Source: a gamma proteobacterium HTCC5015
GTDB lineage: Bacteria > Pseudomonadota > Gammaproteobacteria > HTCC5015
DNA length: 64,000 nucleotides
Assembly: GCA_000155715.1 (NCBI GenBank)
Contig: DS990610.1
Location: forward strand, 1 to 64,000
Reading direction: 5' to 3'
In this document: positions 60,679 through 64,000 of the stretch, piece after piece
Layout: the number at the start of each line of letters is the position of its first letter
Position numbering within the stretch: position 1 is the stretch's first letter
Notes under the pieces: generated by a model
The model's input: only the letters and a program-made list of their open reading frames with translations
The model's database searches: none
Told to the model about the DNA's origin: nothing
Made by a program: the position numbers and the translations under genes

Positions 60679-62685
60679 CTAGTGGTGTTGTTTCGACTCG
60701 GCATTGGGCGTACTTTCAGTGCCATCATTATGCGGTAACGCCGAAGAGAGCTCACTCTCTAACAGAGCAAACTCGCGTCCAAAGTCGCCAGTTTTACGGT
60801 GGCTTTGGCCCGCAAAAATAACTCGCACGCCCCGATCGGATGGCTCCAGCCACAGCCACAAGCGGCGACGGCTGATATAAAACAACATAAACACGCCCAG
60901 TGTCAGCATCGCCGAACCGAGATACACCCAAAATTTGCCGGGCGATTTTGTAATTTGTAGCCCCGAGGCCTGTTTGTGCTCAAACCCCGTCAAGCGAAAC
61001 AGCACGGGCGATCCGTAGTGGGGCAGCGCGCTGATGGCTTCGACGGCATCATCAAAGAACACCCAATCTTCCGTGGTGGCCTCACGACCCAACACGTCGA
61101 CATAAACCAAGCCTAAAGCACTGCGCAGCACTTCTAAATAGGCCTGAAAAACCGCTTGGCGCCGCGCCTCGGGAACGCGCTCTTCTAAATCCGCCACAAT
61201 GCCTTCGTAGCCGCCCTCCGCAAAACGCGCAACCAACAATTGCATTGCCTGACTCAACGGCTGAGACAGCGCGGGCTGTTGACCGCTACTCGCCACATTA
61301 TCTGTGATTATCGCTTTGACGCGATCGGTATCGCGCAGCGCTTCCACAAAGCGCCAGAAGCGGTCACTGCTGCGCTGTTCGTCAACGGGAATTCGTAAAT
61401 AGCGGAATGACTCGGACACCGAGCTGCGCACACCGGAACTGATATACCAGCGGCCATCAACTAGAACGGGCGCCATATAGGTTTCAAACTCTTTCGCTAC
61501 GCCCGCGCTATCGCGAAGCTTGTAGGTGAAATTGGGACCAAAGTTTTTAAATTCCTCGTCGCCGTTATCCGTGGGAACCGCGTGAATGTTAAAGAGGCGA
61601 AAATCGTCGATTTCCAACTGGTAACGCTGACCCGACAGCGTCAGCGCCTCCTGCTCAAACACCGCCGTTTCAATCGTTTGGCGATCCGATGCGTTATCCA
61701 ACAAGGGAATCGCCTCTAGACTGAGCTTGGAGCCGCCATCTTGAAAACTCGCCTGATAAATTGTGTGCCCGCGATAACTCAGTGGGTGGTTCACCGCAAT
61801 GGTCTGCTCGAGGGGCTCCTCTAGCTGTTCGTCTCGAATGACCAAATCGCTTTCAAATGATTTGGGCTGCCCAGTTTTGTAGTGCTCGATACGAAAGTCT
61901 TTTAACTCAATTTCGAAGGGCAGTTTTTGCACGACATAGCCGTCGCGCACAGATAAAAACACCAAGTCCGCCCGCTGCCCCTCGGGTAAATTCACATTGC
62001 CGCGAAAGGCGTTGTTATCGATATCCAGCCAACTGTCATCGGCCACTTGATTGGCGGGAATATTGCGCGTTTCCACCGACATATTGCCCATCCACTCGCG
62101 CCACTTGAGTTGGATATTGCTATCCAACGCTCCACCCACACAGGCGACGACGATGCCGAGGTGCGTCAAGATGTAGCCAATACGGTTCGTCATGCCTCGC
62201 TTGGCGGTGAGCAGATCGGCCCCCTTTAAGGGCTTGTGCCGCACTTGATAACCGCCCGCCTGTAGCACTTGGGCGCTGTCGTTGAGGGCCGTATCACTCC
62301 CGGAGCTAGTCCACTCGGCACTGTGCTTCATATTGCGCAGTGAGCGCGATTGCACGCGGTCGCTCCAAGAGCGCATCTCCCGCAACATGCCTGGCGCCTG
62401 CCGATAGATGCACACCGATGTCGATAGCACCAAAAATGCCATGATGCACAAGAACCACGGCGCCGCGTACACATCGTACAAACCGAGGCGCTCAAACACT
62501 TCAAACCAAAAAGGCCCAAAGCGCAGCAGATAGTCTTGATAGGGTTGGTTTTGCTGTAGCAGCGTACCGATCGCCGAGGCTACGGCCACCATGCACAACA
62601 GTAGAACCGCCAGATTCATCGAGCCCAAAAACTCGAGTACAAGCCAGCTGAGGCGAGGTTTCCGTTGTGGTGAAAATTTGCTCAT
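60679..62685 (-). CDS. ccs1: Cytochrome c biogenesis protein Ccs1/ResB (System II)
   Basis: 668 residues. N-terminal hydrophobic helices (about 20-40 and 75-95) with MNLAVLLLCMVAVASAIGTL, a third near 165 (IGYILTHLGIVVACVGGALD), a very long periplasmic domain (about 190-595), and a last helix near 600-625 (VYLGSAMLTLGVFMLFYISR). This is the ResB layout, somewhat longer than many homologues. Chaperones apocytochrome/haem for CcsB. Confidence 0.9.
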   Translation of the reverse strand: MSKFSPQRKPRLSWLVLEFLGSMNLAVLLLCMVAVASAIGTLLQQNQPYQDYLLRFGPFWFEVFERLGLYDVYAAPWFLCIMAFLVLSTSVCIYRQAPGMLREMRSWSDRVQSRSLRNMKHSAEWTSSGSDTALNDSAQVLQAGGYQVRHKPLKGADLLTAKRGMTNRIGYILTHLGIVVACVGGALDSNIQLKWREWMGNMSVETRNIPANQVADDSWLDIDNNAFRGNVNLPEGQRADLVFLSVRDGYVVQKLPFEIELKDFRIEHYKTGQPKSFESDLVIRDEQLEEPLEQTIAVNHPLSYRGHTIYQASFQDGGSKLSLEAIPLLDNASDRQTIETAVFEQEALTLSGQRYQLEIDDFRLFNIHAVPTDNGDEEFKNFGPNFTYKLRDSAGVAKEFETYMAPVLVDGRWYISSGVRSSVSESFRYLRIPVDEQRSSDRFWRFVEALRDTDRVKAIITDNVASSGQQPALSQPLSQAMQLLVARFAEGGYEGIVADLEERVPEARRQAVFQAYLEVLRSALGLVYVDVLGREATTEDWVFFDDAVEAISALPHYGSPVLFRLTGFEHKQASGLQITKSPGKFWVYLGSAMLTLGVFMLFYISRRRLWLWLEPSDRGVRVIFAGQSHRKTGDFGREFALLESELSSALPHNDGTESTPNAESKQHH

Positions 62686-62756
62686 ATTCGCTAAAGGTAC
62701 GCCGTCATTGCGCCGCTAGAGACCCGCTGCTGAGAAGACAGTTCCCGCCGAGCACA

Positions 62757-62781
62757 CAAAAAAGGGGAGCCAAGCTCCCCT
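62757..62781 (-). terminator. Rho-independent terminator of cytochrome c4
   Basis: Minus-strand stem AGGGGAGC/GCTCCCCT followed by a TTTTTTTG run, 33 bases past the cytochrome c4 stop. It separates cc4 from the ccs operon. Confidence 0.85.
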
Positions 62782-62813
62782 CCTTTCGGCTCTGCAACGC
62801 GAGGCTGTAGAAC

Positions 62814-63428
62814 TTACTCTGCGTAAAGCCCTTGAATGTATTGAGCCACGGCTTTCATTTCTTTCTCAGACATCAGTTTCACGGCATTGCGCATCATGCC
62901 ATTGGGGTCAGAGACACGCTCGCCCTTTTTAAAAGCCATCAATTGCGCGAATGTATAGTCCGCGTGCTGACCGGCCAGTGCAGGGAAGCCAGCGGGGCCA
63001 TTACCCTTGCCAGAGGCACCATGACAGGCAATACAGGCGGGCACACTAGTGAGCGTGACACCACCGCGGTAAACCTGCTCACCCAGTGTCGCCAGCTCGT
63101 CATCCGTCGTGCCGATTTTAGCCGTTTGCTGCTCGTAAAAAGCGCCGATGTCGGCCATGTCCTGCTCACTCAAACCCATCGCCATGGGGGCCATCGTAGG
63201 GTTGTCGCGAACACCTTCCTGAAACGCTTTTAACTGGCTGACGATATACTCTTCGTGCTGGCCAGCCAAGCTTGGGAAAGTCGCAGCGGCACTGTTGCCG
63301 TCAGCGCCGTGACAGGCGGCGCAAGAAGTGGCCTTTTGTTGGCCTTTCTCGGGGTCGCCCGCGGCAATGGCCGTGCTGGCCGTCAGAGCCAGTGTTGAAA
63401 TCAAGGCACCGATCAGAAATGTCTTCAT
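62814..63428 (-). CDS. Diheme cytochrome c4
   Basis: 204 residues with a signal peptide (FLIGALISTLALTASTAIAA) and two tandem class I haem domains: CAACH (Cys36, Cys39, His40) and CIACH (Cys132, Cys135, His136). Axial Met ligands fit APMAMG and PNGMMRNAV. It transfers electrons to terminal oxidases in the periplasm. Divergent from engB with a 208-bp gap, in which a minus-strand TATAAT (63520-63525) is a possible -10 element. Confidence 0.94.
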   Translation of the reverse strand: MKTFLIGALISTLALTASTAIAAGDPEKGQQKATSCAACHGADGNSAAATFPSLAGQHEEYIVSQLKAFQEGVRDNPTMAPMAMGLSEQDMADIGAFYEQQTAKIGTTDDELATLGEQVYRGGVTLTSVPACIACHGASGKGNGPAGFPALAGQHADYTFAQLMAFKKGERVSDPNGMMRNAVKLMSEKEMKAVAQYIQGLYAE

Positions 63429-63636
63429 AGTTTTTCCACTCAAGTCGCAATGGTTTGCGGCGGCGCTTGGGGCGTCTAGGGCCCCGCGTTGGCTTATAGC
63501 TGCCGCCTGCGCGGCGTGCATTATATAGCGAGGATTGCAAAATCGCCATCACTCGAACCCTAGAAATCGACCTACAGCGGAACCTAAGGAGCATAAAAAT
63601 GCTATTTTTGTGGATCGCTTGTGGCAAAATTCGCCC

Positions 63637-64000
63637 ATGAACCCGACCTATCAAAAAGCGCACTATGTGCACAGTGCCCACAATATCGATCAGCTACCCC
63701 CCGAACGCGGCTTAGAAATCGCCTTTGCCGGTCGCTCTAACGCGGGCAAATCCAGCGCCATCAACGCGATTACTCACCAAAACCGCTTAGCCAAGGTGAG
63801 TAAAACGCCGGGGCGCACGCAGATGATCAATTTTTTCGCCCTCGACGAAGATCGCCATATTGTCGATCTCCCCGGCTACGGCTTTGCCAAAGTGCCTCTG
63901 TCCGTCAAAAACCATTGGGTTGAAACGCTGGAGCGCTATCTAGCCGCTCGCCAAACACTCGTGGCGCTAGTGATCGTAATGGACATCCGACACCCCCTGC
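63637..64000 (+). CDS. engB: Ribosome biogenesis GTPase EngB/YihA, 3' end outside window
   Basis: 121 residues visible, continuing past the window. P-loop [18 protein letters not shown] (G1) around residue 32, a G2-like [12 protein letters not shown] and G3 [10 protein letters not shown]. EngB is an essential GTPase in large-subunit assembly. Starts at the ATG at 63637. The neighbouring cytochrome c4 gene fits the conserved engB-cc4-dsbA block. Confidence 0.95.
   Translation, partial: MNPTYQKAHYVHSAHNIDQLPPERGLEIAFAGRSNAGKSSAINAITHQNRLAKVSKTPGRTQMINFFALDEDRHIVDLPGYGFAKVPLSVKNHWVETLERYLAARQTLVALVIVMDIRHPL

Noticed and set aside
1..64000. CRISPR arrays, tRNA/rRNA genes, prophage or defence islands
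   Set aside because: No regularly spaced direct repeats, no cloverleaf-like genes noticed in gaps, and no phage, restriction, toxin-antitoxin or transposase genes recognised.

Overview
This window looks like chromosomal DNA of a marine-type gammaproteobacterium, probably in the Cellvibrionales/Pseudomonadales neighbourhood. That placement is inferred from gene content and order: a FabR/DesT-type regulator next to a desaturase-reductase pair, a pilGHIJ-chpA twitching cluster, the cc4-dsbA-engB neighbourhood, a cysQ-nudE-yrfG block and a hisBHAFIE-tatABC run. Nearly all genes are housekeeping or metabolic, densely packed, often with 1-4 base overlaps. No rRNA, tRNA, CRISPR array, prophage or transposase gene was seen.

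Layout. 1-5.9 kb: a PA2779-like gene cut by the window edge, an alpha/beta hydrolase operon, arfB, and the membrane-lipid desaturation module (desaturase, ferredoxin reductase, divergent FabR/DesT repressor with palindromic operators). 5.9-13.3 kb: tatD, a 2OG-Fe(II) oxygenase, rsuA coupled to a PhaC-like synthase, tcdA, a periplasmic rhodanese, a 271-bp MITE-like element, an acyl-CoA-binding protein and a Nudix hydrolase. 13.4-23.9 kb: purC-dapF-DUF484, a diguanylate cyclase, tpm, a gph-rpe operon, a lipase-like hydrolase and cysG. 24-34.2 kb: a PfkB kinase, cysQ-nudE/yrfG, ubiC, recG, ridA, a 700-bp block of dispersed repeats, heat-shock hslVU and comF. 34.2-40.1 kb: bioB-bioF ending inside a second repeat block, radC, an orphan TRAP-type lipoprotein and an unknown lipoprotein.

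40.1-47.6 kb is a compact Pil-Chp chemosensory operon (pilG-pilH-pilI-pilJ-chpA-cheW-like) for type IV pili, without pilK or chpB. 47.7-51 kb holds a haloalkane dehalogenase operon (dehalogenase, saccharopine-dehydrogenase-like oxidoreductase, TrmB-like methyltransferase) and a divergent DUF4442 hotdog protein. 51.2-56.1 kb holds hisBHAFIE followed by tatABC. A second, nearly identical MITE copy (56181-56451) sits against xerC, whose stop codon lies in the element's terminal CTAG. 57.4-58.7 kb is an AT-richer accessory patch with an unknown secreted protein and a decayed pseudogene. 58.7-64 kb has dsbA, the System II cytochrome c maturation pair (ccsB, ccs1), diheme cytochrome c4 and the start of engB.

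The most unusual signals are non-coding: (i) two MITE copies 44 kb apart with nested inverted repeats; (ii) a shared 16-bp operator architecture (GTnCACA-An-TGTGnAC) upstream of the reductase, the FabR/DesT gene (imperfect) and a distant lipase-like gene; (iii) several dispersed repeat families whose edges coincide with gene ends. I did not find a convincing new multi-gene defence or biosynthetic system.
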